DNA from: a virus
Reading direction: 5' to 3' (one strand)
DNA: 64,000 nt
Virus record (IMG/VR): IMGVR_UViG_3300046167_000032
Coordinates: 1-64,000 of that record
The notes under the pieces are model-generated. The model worked only from the letters and a program-made list of their open reading frames with translations, was not told where the DNA came from and made no database searches. How positions within the stretch are numbered: position 1 is the first letter of the stretch; each line of letters opens with the position of its first letter. Made by a program: the position numbers and the translations under genes. Of this stretch, positions 8,413 to 16,759 are shown piece by piece.

Positions 8413-9931
8413 ACGTCAAGGCTACTGCCTGTATAGTATGACTTGCATTTGTATTATTCGTAACGTAACTTATCGAAACAGAGTTACCTGATCCAGATAT
8501 ATTTGTAAGTGTTTTAGGTGAGGGATTACCATCATATATACCACCTGCTCCATATATAGCTGTACCATAAATTGAAGCCGCACCCTCTGTAGTAAACTCA
8601 TAGTTAGTAGGGTTGCTTGTCCCTGTGTCATCGTAGTCATAAGAGACACCAACAAAAACTTCTGTATCACCCTCTGATTTTAAGTAAGTGTTTACTTTAT
8701 GTACTATCTTACGTACTTCTGGGTCTTCCATATAGTAATAGGGTGTTTGATATAAACTAAAGATAGAGTTACCACCAAAGCTATTACCTTTTTCTTGTCT
8801 ATGTACTCTACCAGAACCATCTCCATGTATTACATGTTCAAATTGTCCTATGTATCCACTAGCTACACAATTTGCTTCCATACCAGTAAGCTGACTATAC
8901 TCAAAAATACTCTGCTTATTCTGACTCTTACGTATACCACCTATTAAAGATAGAGAAGCATCGTTTTTAAAGAAGAATCTAAACTGTGACTTCTTCCTAA
9001 GTACTACAATAGCTATATCTTCTATTTGTTCTGATAGATAATAATTATCAAATATAGATTGTATCTCTTTAGATACAGTAGCAAGTTCAACATCACCAAT
9101 TTTATCAGTACCAGAAACAGGACGTATACCATCAGGTCCTAAGAAAAGTAAATCACCACCAAACTCTACCACAGAATCAGGTGCAAGGCAACCCATATTT
9201 GAAGTAACATTTTCTAATATAAAATTAGACGAATTATTACCTGTTAGTCTTTTAATATTATTAGAACCAAAAATATATAATTGATTACGAAACTTTTTAA
9301 CTGCTGTTATAGTATAGCCTACATTAATAACACCAGCACCATTAGCAGGGCTAAAATCAGAATAATTTAATGGAGCACTAAAGTATAGGTTGTATGGCTC
9401 AGAAGAATCCCCACACAAAAATAAATGAGATGCAAACTCTTCAGAATACTTAGGGTTGTTTGGAGCTTGTGCGTGTGTTATCTGTGTGTATGCAGTACCA
9501 TCATATGTTGCCGCAGGGTTGATACCATCTGTAAGTAGTATAACTTCTCCTGACCAGTTAAAACTAGTAAAACGAATCCTACTAACATTAGTCATGTCAG
9601 GATTACCAGCTTCTGGTATAGCTACCCAAGAACTATTAGAGTTCTGCCATCTATATAGATAGTCATGACCAGATGTAGGTTTTCTACAGGCAAATATACC
9701 ATCGTGTAAATTACCATTGACTGTAAGGCCAAGTATAGCACCTGTACCGGGAACAGTACCATAGTCGTTAGCATAACCACTGATACGACGATACCCACCC
9801 GAAAGGGCAGGTTCATAGTTAATCATTCTTATAGCACTACCCGATAAGTTAGTAGCTTGGGTTAGCGGGTCTATATTAGTGACCAACCCCCCAGCACAAA
9901 CTGATAAGTATGTACTTAGTCTATCTGCCAT
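8390..9931 (-). CDS. Tail stabilisation / tail tubular B-like protein (P22 gp10-like)
   Basis: 513 aa. N-terminal residues (TYLSVCAGGLVTNIDPLTQ...NLSGSAIRMINYEP) resemble the opening of P22 gp10 / tail-tubular-B-type proteins. Repeated beta-blade segments follow (VILLTDGINPAATYDG; HLFLCGD...LYFSAPLNYSDF; LYIFGSNNIKRLTG), consistent with a beta-propeller. It lies between the head-tail adaptor and the fibre genes, the usual place for a protein that closes the portal channel and holds the fibres. Family assignment is by pattern, not by search. A second, partial copy lies at 63818-64000. Confidence 0.7.
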   Translation of the reverse strand: MADRLSTYLSVCAGGLVTNIDPLTQATNLSGSAIRMINYEPALSGGYRRISGYANDYGTVPGTGAILGLTVNGNLHDGIFACRKPTSGHDYLYRWQNSNSSWVAIPEAGNPDMTNVSRIRFTSFNWSGEVILLTDGINPAATYDGTAYTQITHAQAPNNPKYSEEFASHLFLCGDSSEPYNLYFSAPLNYSDFSPANGAGVINVGYTITAVKKFRNQLYIFGSNNIKRLTGNNSSNFILENVTSNMGCLAPDSVVEFGGDLLFLGPDGIRPVSGTDKIGDVELATVSKEIQSIFDNYYLSEQIEDIAIVVLRKKSQFRFFFKNDASLSLIGGIRKSQNKQSIFEYSQLTGMEANCVASGYIGQFEHVIHGDGSGRVHRQEKGNSFGGNSIFSLYQTPYYYMEDPEVRKIVHKVNTYLKSEGDTEVFVGVSYDYDDTGTSNPTNYEFTTEGAASIYGTAIYGAGGIYDGNPSPKTLTNISGSGNSVSISYVTNNTNASHTIQAVALTYETADRR

Positions 9932-10642
9932 TTAAATAATATTCTTATATAAAGAGTTACCTGATCTATGTATTACAGTTGAACGTAAATAGTCTTTGCT
10001 ATCTACTAGTAATCTACGCATAGATTTAATGCCCGTTCTAAACTTAGCATCGTGTAACTGTGCTGATTGCTCATTAGACCTAAAGTGCATTAGGTACATC
10101 ATAGCACCGTCAAGTACTACATGTTTAAATCTATCGGGAATAATACACACATCAGTACTTAGCACTAGATCAGCAGGTACTTTCCAGTATCTGTATTCTA
10201 TAATGTAAGTATTATCTGGTACAGGTGAAACACCAAACTTATCTTCTTGTGTTTTATATACTACATCAGGTTTTTGATAACCATCTGTTCCAGCTACATC
10301 ATCAAGACTTCTTCTATCACTTATGTATGATTCATACGAAATGCTAGGCAGTTGTGTTGGATGTGCAGATTGTGCATTAGTTAAATAAAATGTTTCCCAA
10401 TCTGCTTTAGAATAGTCAGAAGGGAAGTCATAGGTCTTTGTGCCTACTGCAAGTGTTTGTTCGTAAGTTACTAATGTGAAAGGCCACTCTTGTGCCTCTT
10501 GTAGTATCTCACGTACTGAAGAATTAATAGAGTCTTTAGCTAGTGACTGTACATTTTTAGTTGTGGCAAAATCAGCCTCACCAATCTCAACCTCGTTAAG
10601 ACGACGAAGTAACTCATTCACTAGATTTATATACGAAGCCAT
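9932..10642 (-). CDS. Head-tail adaptor / tail tubular A-like protein
   Basis: 236 aa from ATG 10642 (MASYINLVNELLRRLNE), preceded by AGGA; an in-frame start further upstream runs into the intergenic hairpin and is not used. The N-terminal helix pattern, a W-P-F-T element (EWPFTLVTYEQTL) and the later DVVY...FGVSPVPD element are typical of tail-tubular-A/gp4-like connectors that dock under the portal. It directly follows the capsid gene and abuts the gp10-like gene (stop and start adjacent), supporting a head-completion role. Confidence 0.65.
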   Translation of the reverse strand: MASYINLVNELLRRLNEVEIGEADFATTKNVQSLAKDSINSSVREILQEAQEWPFTLVTYEQTLAVGTKTYDFPSDYSKADWETFYLTNAQSAHPTQLPSISYESYISDRRSLDDVAGTDGYQKPDVVYKTQEDKFGVSPVPDNTYIIEYRYWKVPADLVLSTDVCIIPDRFKHVVLDGAMMYLMHFRSNEQSAQLHDAKFRTGIKSMRRLLVDSKDYLRSTVIHRSGNSLYKNII

Positions 10643-10668
10643 ATTAATTCCTACTGTTACAGATATAA

Positions 10669-10690
10669 GTGGGCTAGTTTCCCAGCCCAC
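10669..10690 (-). promoter_or_regulatory. Hairpin between capsid and adaptor genes
   Basis: GTGGGCT and AGCCCAC (7 bp) enclose an 8-nt loop, 16 nt past the capsid stop codon in the transcription direction. No T-run follows on the minus strand, so it is a poor intrinsic terminator. It could protect the 3' end of capsid mRNA or be a processing site that raises capsid over adaptor expression. Confidence 0.5.
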
Positions 10691-10705
10691 CTACAGTATT
10701 TTATA

Positions 10706-11776
10706 TTATGCTAAGTTGTATTTAGCAGTGACTAATGCTTCTGGACGAAGAATCTTGCGTCCATATAGATGCATGCCACGAACAATATCAGCAAATGAGT
10801 CTGGATCACGGTATGATTCAGTTTTGTTGATTTGTTCCGCAGTTGCAACCGCAGAGTCATGACCAGCACAGATAACACCGTAGTTAGTGTTCTGGTTAGC
10901 CGCACCTGTTGTAGATGCACCAGTACCTACTGATGGTAAGTTGTTTGAAACGTATACACGGAAACCGTGGAAGTTGTTCAAGACTAGACCATTCTTTAGG
11001 CCATCACCACCAAAGTCAGCATTTAATAGACGTGAATCTTCATCACGAAGCACTTCCATCATCACCGGGTCAATTACGATCCAACGACCTTGAGTGTCTA
11101 CGTTTTGAACGTCTAACAAACGGCTCATACGTGCCACCAACATAGCTGGTGAAACAGTAGCTGTAGGTAACGCAGTAGCTCCCGGCAGACGTGCTGCAAC
11201 TGGAATCGAGTGATCGCCAGCAGAAGTTGTTGTGATGTTACCAAATGAACCTTTGATAAGCTTGTTCGCTGCAAGTAGTTCGTCTGAACCAGCTGCTGAG
11301 TTAGCTTTAGTACCATTTACTACATTGTTTACCGCACCAGCATTTGCATGTAATGCAGACTGTTTGTAACCAGATAAGTAACCAAGAACATCTTGGTCAT
11401 ACTGATCAGCCAAACGATATGCCGCACGATCCGAAGCCAAGCTTTGGAAGTTTACATGTGAGTGCGCTTCTTCGATGTCATCAACTTTAAATGCAAAGTA
11501 GTTTGCTTTGTCGATTGTTAGTGAAAAATCGTTGTCTGAAAGGTCCTGTGTTGAGATAGTAGTACCACGTAGATACGCAGTTACTGAAATCTCAGGTTCT
11601 TTTATGATTTTTACTGAGTCGCCCATTTGAGCGATTTCTCCGAAATAGTCAGAGTTAGTGATAGCTTCACAGATAGCAGATTTGCGAAATGCAAGTTGCA
11701 CCTGTTTGCTGTAAATAACGGGCGAGAAGTTACCGTTTGGTAAGTTTGTGTAGCCCGAAGCCTTTCCAAATGCCAT
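10706..11776 (-). CDS. Major capsid protein
   Basis: 356 aa. Position (portal, scaffold, this gene, adaptor) and character fit a HK97-fold capsid protein. An N-terminal segment (YSKQVQLAFRKSAICEAITN) is followed by FGEIAQMGDSVKI, then the central DQYDQDVLGYLSGY and the C-terminal WIVIDPVMMEVLRDEDSRL ... FHGFRVYVSNNLP strands seen in capsid proteins of this type. It has its own upstream promoter (11996-12023) and a long structured leader, which suits the most abundant virion protein. No cleavage site is evident. The fold is inferred, not shown. Confidence 0.85.
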   Translation of the reverse strand: MAFGKASGYTNLPNGNFSPVIYSKQVQLAFRKSAICEAITNSDYFGEIAQMGDSVKIIKEPEISVTAYLRGTTISTQDLSDNDFSLTIDKANYFAFKVDDIEEAHSHVNFQSLASDRAAYRLADQYDQDVLGYLSGYKQSALHANAGAVNNVVNGTKANSAAGSDELLAANKLIKGSFGNITTTSAGDHSIPVAARLPGATALPTATVSPAMLVARMSRLLDVQNVDTQGRWIVIDPVMMEVLRDEDSRLLNADFGGDGLKNGLVLNNFHGFRVYVSNNLPSVGTGASTTGAANQNTNYGVICAGHDSAVATAEQINKTESYRDPDSFADIVRGMHLYGRKILRPEALVTAKYNLA

Positions 11777-11943
11777 TTTAATTCTCCTTTAGCATTAGAT
11801 TACAGATGCAAACGACTATTCACTTATATAGAGGCTAAGTACTTGTAGGGTGCGTTACTATGAAAGTTGGCCTACCTTCAGTATAACGGGCCATAAGACA
11901 TTAGGTTGTCAAGAAGTATTTTGTTGTTTGCGTGGGTTTAGTC

Positions 11944-11980
11944 GTAGTGTGAGTAACCTGTGTCTTAGGGGTCACACTAC
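11944..11980 (-). promoter_or_regulatory. 5'-leader hairpin of capsid mRNA
   Basis: GTAGTGTGA and TCACACTAC form a perfect 9-bp stem around a 19-nt loop. It lies a few nucleotides downstream of the predicted start of the capsid transcript (about 11989) and about 170 nt before the capsid start codon. A 5'-terminal stem of this kind commonly stabilises phage late mRNA. It could also be a regulator site. The whole 11777-12028 gap holds no gene. Confidence 0.55.
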
Positions 11981-11995
11981 TACATTGTACATATA

Positions 11996-12023
11996 GTTAT
12001 ATCATAAATATATTATATGTCAA
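11996..12023 (-). promoter_or_regulatory. Sigma70-type promoter for the capsid gene
   Basis: Read on the minus strand: TTGACA (12023-12018), a 16-bp spacer, TATAAC (12001-11996). Five of six bases match the -10 consensus and all six match the -35. It lies in the only sizeable gap of the structural block and points at the capsid gene. The predicted transcript starts near 11989, giving a leader of about 210 nt. Confidence 0.7.
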
Positions 12024-12028
12024 TAGCT

Positions 12029-12901
12029 TTATCGAGCATTGCCCGACATATCGTAAATAAACTTACCAGTACGAATGGCTTCCATAATAGCGTCAGAAGC
12101 TTTTTCATACTGTTGTGCTGTCATCTTATTCACTTGTGATTCTTTAAATACATTCTTAGAATCATCTGAATCAGGTGTAGCGTTACTACGACTGTTTACT
12201 GAACGTGCGGCATCTTTATTGTTGCTCGCAGGTTTCTTTGTTTGAATATTCATATCAGCTTTATACAAATCAATTGCACGTGCGGCTGATCGTGAGTCAC
12301 TAGCATTCTCATATAGAGCATCCTGTACCCACTTAGGTTGTTCATCTACCCAATTATGAAACGCATCATCATCTCTAATCTCACCAAAGTCAGGGTGTGC
12401 AGTCATTAACTCTACTTCAGCTTTCTTGCGTGCCGCATCAGCTTTCATTTCATCAATTTCTTTTACACGTTCTTCTAATCCAGCAGCTTGTTCTTTTGCT
12501 TTTTTGATTGCAATAGTTTCTACTATAGCCGCTACATCTGGGTATTGTTCTGCCCAAGCTTCAATGTCTCCATCAGACTTAGGTAGTTTAATTTCTTGTT
12601 TAGTTGAGTCTTCAAGTTGACGTTGTAACGTTTTAAACTTGTCATCCCAATCTTTTTCTTTGTCTTGCATATGTCGTCTAAGATCACCGTAGCGTTTCTT
12701 AAAACTTTTTTCTTCAGCATTAATAGGTTCAGCTTCAGCTACTTCCTCTGTAGCTTCTGTTGTTTCACCTTTTTGTTCAGCAATAAGTTGTTCGAGTTCT
12801 TCCTCTTCCATCTTACGCTTATCTTCATTAGAGTATTTACGATTTGCAAATGCAACTTTAGTTTCTGGCTTTACTTCTTCTGCCATTATTTTATCATTCA
12901 T
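12029..12901 (-). CDS. Scaffolding protein
   Basis: 290 aa, acidic and Lys/Glu-rich with long helical, coiled-coil stretches (about 25-110 and 130-165). There is a short C-terminal helix-turn after a Ser/Asn-rich linker. A PDFGEIRDDDAF...W segment is typical of marine phage scaffolds. It lies immediately upstream of the capsid gene and is separated from it by the capsid promoter. It would be transiently incorporated in the procapsid. The start could also be the internal ATG at 12886; neither has a strong ribosome site. Confidence 0.7.
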   Translation of the reverse strand: MNDKIMAEEVKPETKVAFANRKYSNEDKRKMEEEELEQLIAEQKGETTEATEEVAEAEPINAEEKSFKKRYGDLRRHMQDKEKDWDDKFKTLQRQLEDSTKQEIKLPKSDGDIEAWAEQYPDVAAIVETIAIKKAKEQAAGLEERVKEIDEMKADAARKKAEVELMTAHPDFGEIRDDDAFHNWVDEQPKWVQDALYENASDSRSAARAIDLYKADMNIQTKKPASNNKDAARSVNSRSNATPDSDDSKNVFKESQVNKMTAQQYEKASDAIMEAIRTGKFIYDMSGNAR

Positions 12902-12979
12902 GTTTCAGTCTTTCATACTGGGGCCGCCGTAGCCTAGTGTTGGTAGGGGGATGGGTAGCCAGTTCAAATTTAGCAGAGG

Positions 12980-13189
12980 TTAAATAATTGGTGCTGCTAA
13001 TCCACGTCTTACAGGTGCTGTAGGTTGTTCTGTTTCTGGTGCACCTAAATCTAATAGTTCACTTCCTAGTATACTTATAATAGTTTGTCCTATAGGAGTT
13101 CTCATTAGTTCAATTATTTGTTGTTGATCTTCTTCTGCTAATGCATCAAACCTACTTGACACACTAAGTTTATATTCTTCAAAATCCAT
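12980..13189 (-). CDS. Small conserved structural-region protein
   Basis: 69 aa from ATG 13189 (MDFEEYKLSVSSRFDAL), with GGAAT upstream; a longer in-frame start overlaps the previous gene without a ribosome site. It is mostly helical: a DALAEEDQQQIIELMRTPIGQTIISILG helix pair, then a Pro-rich tail. It has no recognised domain. Its place between the large virion protein and the scaffold suggests a head-assembly role. Confidence 0.6.
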   Translation of the reverse strand: MDFEEYKLSVSSRFDALAEEDQQQIIELMRTPIGQTIISILGSELLDLGAPETEQPTAPVRRGLAAPII

Positions 13190-13190
13190 A

Positions 13191-16100
13191 TCATTTATTC
13201 CTAAACATTTTGTATGCACCTACTAAGTAACAGATTGGTTCTAATATAGCTCTATAGAAACGTCCTAACTTATCACGTTTTTTATTTTGCATCTCTGCTC
13301 TAAGGTCTGCAGTACGATGTCTCGCAATATTCTCTAGTGTTTTACGCACATACTTATAATCTTTTTGATATGCAAGTTCTACTAAAGGTAGGAATAATGT
13401 ATGGTATCCTACTTCATGTTCTTTTGTCAAGTTATTATTTGAGTATTTTAACCACACAGCCTGACGGTATGAACCAAAGCCATAAGACTCATTCATAGCA
13501 GTACATACTATTTTACTACTACTACTATTTCCTTTATTACCACTATCTTTATTGCTTTTTGTTTTTGTTACAGGTGCTGCTTTAGTTTCTTTCTTTGGGA
13601 ATGTACGAGTTAATACATTAGTTCCCGGTTGACTAGTCCATACTGCACCTGCCATATTAGGATCACCACCACTAGCATCTGTACCAATTTTAGCTTTAGC
13701 AGTTTTAGATAACTGATTCTTTTTAGCTGGTGTGACAGCAGTTTTCTTATTCGTACTTGCAATACTTGCTTCTTTGTCATTAAACTTACCAGCAGGTTTA
13801 TATTTATCAGCACCTTCAAATACTCTTTCGTAAACTGTAGATTTAACTACTGGTACATCATAATCATCATTTCTATAAACAACTCTATTTTCTGCATTGC
13901 GTAATGCAAACCCTTCTTTATCTGCATACACACCTTGTGATTTACCATCGGTAATAGCACCAACAGCATAACCATCTACTGCAGTACCACCCGTTGTTGC
14001 ATACCTTCTGTTTAAGTCAGCGGCTTGTGCTAAATTTGCGTCTGGTAAGTTTTGCCATGCTGTAGCTTGATTAGAATCACCAGCTTTATATGTTTGAGCA
14101 GGTGTAGATGTTTTAGAACCTAAACCACTTGGGCGCATCTTAGGTGTTGCTGATGTAATACTTAAAGGTATTTCTGAAGCATTAGTTCTAGCTGCACGAT
14201 CCGCATCTGTAGTATCTACTAATGAAAAATTAGTTCTAGCGGCTTTTTCATCCTCAGTGTTAATTTGTGGAAATGGGCTATATCCATCATCTGCTGTTAC
14301 TTGAGATGGGTCTGCGCCTCTTGGTGGTATAGGTGCTGTATAACCTTCACCATAGTTAGAAGCAGAACCACCACCAACAGTAGCTGTTGTCGGAAATACC
14401 TGAGAGTTTCTTTGTAAATCAGTAGGTGTATATGTACCTGCTCTGGGGTCTGAAGCAGTAAATGCAGGATTTGTAGCGTCTGTTGGGAAGTTATATACTT
14501 GATCTGGAAAAACATCAGGTTGTTGATCTGCTCTTGGTGGTAGCATATCGTTATTAAAAAATTTATTAGTGGCTTCTAAGTCTTGTGTGGGAGGTAATAA
14601 ACTATCTATATAATTATCTTTACGTGTTACACCCCTAGTTAAATTAAAAACATCTGTACCCATTATATTATCTGCAGTTGGTTTTTTACCAGCTAATTGA
14701 TTTTTAAGGGCTTCATTAACACTATTAGTTGGTAGTTGTGTAACTGGGAAAGTACTAGTTTCACTAGGGTCATTACTGGCATTTGTAAATGGTAAAGTAC
14801 TGGTTGCACTAGGATCACCGTATGCGTCAGTACGTATAGGTGGAGTTGGTCTATAACCATCATCTGCTGTTTGGGGTGGTGGTAAAAACCTATCTTTTTC
14901 ACTACTTGCTAGTGTGTAAGGATCAGGTGTAGATGTAACTATAGGAGCTTCTAATTGTTCTAAACCAGTTAACTCTGGTGTAATAATAGGCGTAGTAGTA
15001 CCTGTTGGTAGTTTAGCACCCACACCTGCTACAGATACTGTAGATGCACGTTTGGCTTGTTCTTCTGGTGACATATCTCTGTAAGTTGTAAGTGGAGTAC
15101 CTTGCAATGCTTTAACAGCACCTACTGGTGCAACATCAGCCATTGCTTCTCTAGCTAAGTCATAATCATCTGGAAGAACACCTCCAGTTGGTGCAAAGAC
15201 TGCATCTGATAAAGCTTGTCGTTGCTCTTCTGTGACATTGCCCCTTACTTTATTTGTAAGCATCTCTGTCATTTGTTGATCTGTAGTAGTTGCAGGTACA
15301 TCTTTCAATACGGATTCTACAGCATCTTGTACAGAAACAGTAAGTTCAGTAGCACCTGACGTTGGGTTTACTCTAAATATTGGAAGATCAGTACTTGTTT
15401 TCTTATCTACTTCAACACTAGTCTTTTTAGCAGCTTCAATCTCTTCTGGTGTTTTGCCTAATAAACCACCTATAAAATCTACTACACCACCAATTAATCC
15501 ACCAGAACCTTTTGCTAACAGACCAAGAACCTCTGTAAACTCACCCTTTAAATCCTTTCCAATAATACCAGAGGCTATTCGTTTATTAATAGTATCTTGT
15601 ATTTTTTTACTTTGATGTGACATAGCCATCATACCAAAAATACCTAAAGGTCCCATAAAACCCATTGCAACTTTTACAAGAGTACCCTTTGTACCCGTTT
15701 GATCTTGCGCAAGTTTTAACAACTCTTCATTACTAATATTATCATAATCAACAGGTTTAGGGGCTACTGCAACGTCAGTACGATCATCACTACCTCTTGA
15801 ACGTATTTCTTGCGTAGCGGCATTAGTATCTGCGACTATATCATCGGTTGGTGTAGTACCTGTACCTACAGAACCTTCACCTGTATACAAGAAGTACCCA
15901 TCTGGAATAGGGAATGTAGCTACACCACCTATGAATGGTATCATAATATTATTACCAGCTGCATTACGATATTCTTTGTATTCAATAGCAGCTTCACCCA
16001 TAAGTTTCTTGAAGTCTATTGTAGTACGTACAGGTTGTGTAATCTCTGGTGTGAGTCTACGAGTAGCTGTTGTAGTAGGTGCAACAGGTTGTCCACCAGT

Positions 16101-16529
16101 ATATACAGGTTCTTGTCCAGTACGTACAACATTTGTAGTACCAGTAGTTAAACCACCAACAGCCATGTTAAGTTCACCACCATCATCATCAGGTTCACCA
16201 CTAGCTACAATAATTAAATCATCCATACCAAAAGGTAAATCGTCTGGCATTGTAGCTTCATCACTATTACCCATTTGTCCCATAGCTTCCATTTTCTTTA
16301 GACCCATCTTAGCTTCTTGTCGTAAGTTCATAAGCTTCTCAAGCCCGTGGTATCTTGTAACCTCTTCAGATAGAATAAACTCACCTTTACTTACGTTAGC
16401 TTCAATATCATCACGAACACCTTCACGAGTTCCACCAATAGGAACTTCATTACCAGACTCTTCGTCAATCATACCGCCCTCATCTTTTAAGCCACCACGT
16501 GCGAATAGTTCCATTTGTTTTTCCATCAT
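13191..16529 (-). CDS. Large virion-associated protein of unknown function
   Basis: 1112 aa. The N-terminus (ARGGLKDEGGMIDEESGNEVP...) with EANVSKGEFILSEEVTRYHG and an acidic FGMDDLIIVASGEPDDDGG segment recurs in proteins beside portal genes of marine podoviruses. The middle is disordered, rich in Thr/Pro/Asp, with imperfect SATSTLPFTNASNDPSETST repeats (about residues 570-600). The C-terminal ~100 residues form a compact, conserved domain (VCTAMNESYGFGSYRQAVW, HEVGYHTLFLPLVELAY, RHRTADLRAEMQ). The shape suggests a protein with two structured ends and a flexible linker, possibly ejected or internal. No enzymatic motif was recognised. Confidence 0.7.
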   Translation of the reverse strand: MMEKQMELFARGGLKDEGGMIDEESGNEVPIGGTREGVRDDIEANVSKGEFILSEEVTRYHGLEKLMNLRQEAKMGLKKMEAMGQMGNSDEATMPDDLPFGMDDLIIVASGEPDDDGGELNMAVGGLTTGTTNVVRTGQEPVYTGGQPVAPTTTATRRLTPEITQPVRTTIDFKKLMGEAAIEYKEYRNAAGNNIMIPFIGGVATFPIPDGYFLYTGEGSVGTGTTPTDDIVADTNAATQEIRSRGSDDRTDVAVAPKPVDYDNISNEELLKLAQDQTGTKGTLVKVAMGFMGPLGIFGMMAMSHQSKKIQDTINKRIASGIIGKDLKGEFTEVLGLLAKGSGGLIGGVVDFIGGLLGKTPEEIEAAKKTSVEVDKKTSTDLPIFRVNPTSGATELTVSVQDAVESVLKDVPATTTDQQMTEMLTNKVRGNVTEEQRQALSDAVFAPTGGVLPDDYDLAREAMADVAPVGAVKALQGTPLTTYRDMSPEEQAKRASTVSVAGVGAKLPTGTTTPIITPELTGLEQLEAPIVTSTPDPYTLASSEKDRFLPPPQTADDGYRPTPPIRTDAYGDPSATSTLPFTNASNDPSETSTFPVTQLPTNSVNEALKNQLAGKKPTADNIMGTDVFNLTRGVTRKDNYIDSLLPPTQDLEATNKFFNNDMLPPRADQQPDVFPDQVYNFPTDATNPAFTASDPRAGTYTPTDLQRNSQVFPTTATVGGGSASNYGEGYTAPIPPRGADPSQVTADDGYSPFPQINTEDEKAARTNFSLVDTTDADRAARTNASEIPLSITSATPKMRPSGLGSKTSTPAQTYKAGDSNQATAWQNLPDANLAQAADLNRRYATTGGTAVDGYAVGAITDGKSQGVYADKEGFALRNAENRVVYRNDDYDVPVVKSTVYERVFEGADKYKPAGKFNDKEASIASTNKKTAVTPAKKNQLSKTAKAKIGTDASGGDPNMAGAVWTSQPGTNVLTRTFPKKETKAAPVTKTKSNKDSGNKGNSSSSKIVCTAMNESYGFGSYRQAVWLKYSNNNLTKEHEVGYHTLFLPLVELAYQKDYKYVRKTLENIARHRTADLRAEMQNKKRDKLGRFYRAILEPICYLVGAYKMFRNK

Positions 16530-16540
16530 AGGATGTTTCC

Positions 16541-16759
16541 TTATTTGTGTTTTAATACTTCGTCACGTAATAATTTTATTCTACGTAATTGAAAGATCGC
16601 ACCTTGTGCTCGGTATATGATCTTATCATTGTCAGCTTGTTCCATAGTTCTGTGCTGTTGAGCTATTAGAGAATCTATATAACTATTGAACTGTTCCCAT
16701 TGCTGGTGGTTGCTGACCATTGCCTTGAGCTTGCTCAGGTGCTCCTTGTCCTTCTGCAT
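16541..16759 (-). CDS. Small helical protein downstream of portal
   Basis: 72 aa, fully helical, with a conserved look in phages of this type (SNHQQWEQFNSYIDSL...; AQGAIFQLRRIKLLRDEVL). It overlaps the portal stop by 77 bp if started at 16759, or 38 bp if started at the internal ATG 16720. Both have AAGG-type ribosome sites. Function is unknown. Position suggests a small head protein. Confidence 0.6.
   Translation of the reverse strand: MQKDKEHLSKLKAMVSNHQQWEQFNSYIDSLIAQQHRTMEQADNDKIIYRAQGAIFQLRRIKLLRDEVLKHK

Larger units (their letters stand above)
1..8572. repeat. Copy A of a large duplicated genome segment
   Basis: This segment recurs, diverged, at 54568-64000, about 54.6 kb downstream. 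Positions 1-956 align with 54568-55520 at roughly 95-99% identity, and the 88-aa gene at 690-956 encodes exactly the same protein as 55254-55520. The 5' halves of both fibre genes also match. The fibre 3' halves and accessory genes differ, so copy B is about 0.86 kb longer. The offset equals one HMO-2011-sized genome, so this is the same genomic locus seen twice in two variants, not an ordinary gene duplication. Confidence 0.9.

Noticed and set aside
13420-13440. TTGACA on the minus strand inside the 1112-aa virion gene as a promoter
   Set aside because: The spacing of 18 bp leads to TACCAT, a poor -10, deep inside a coding region with no gene start nearby.
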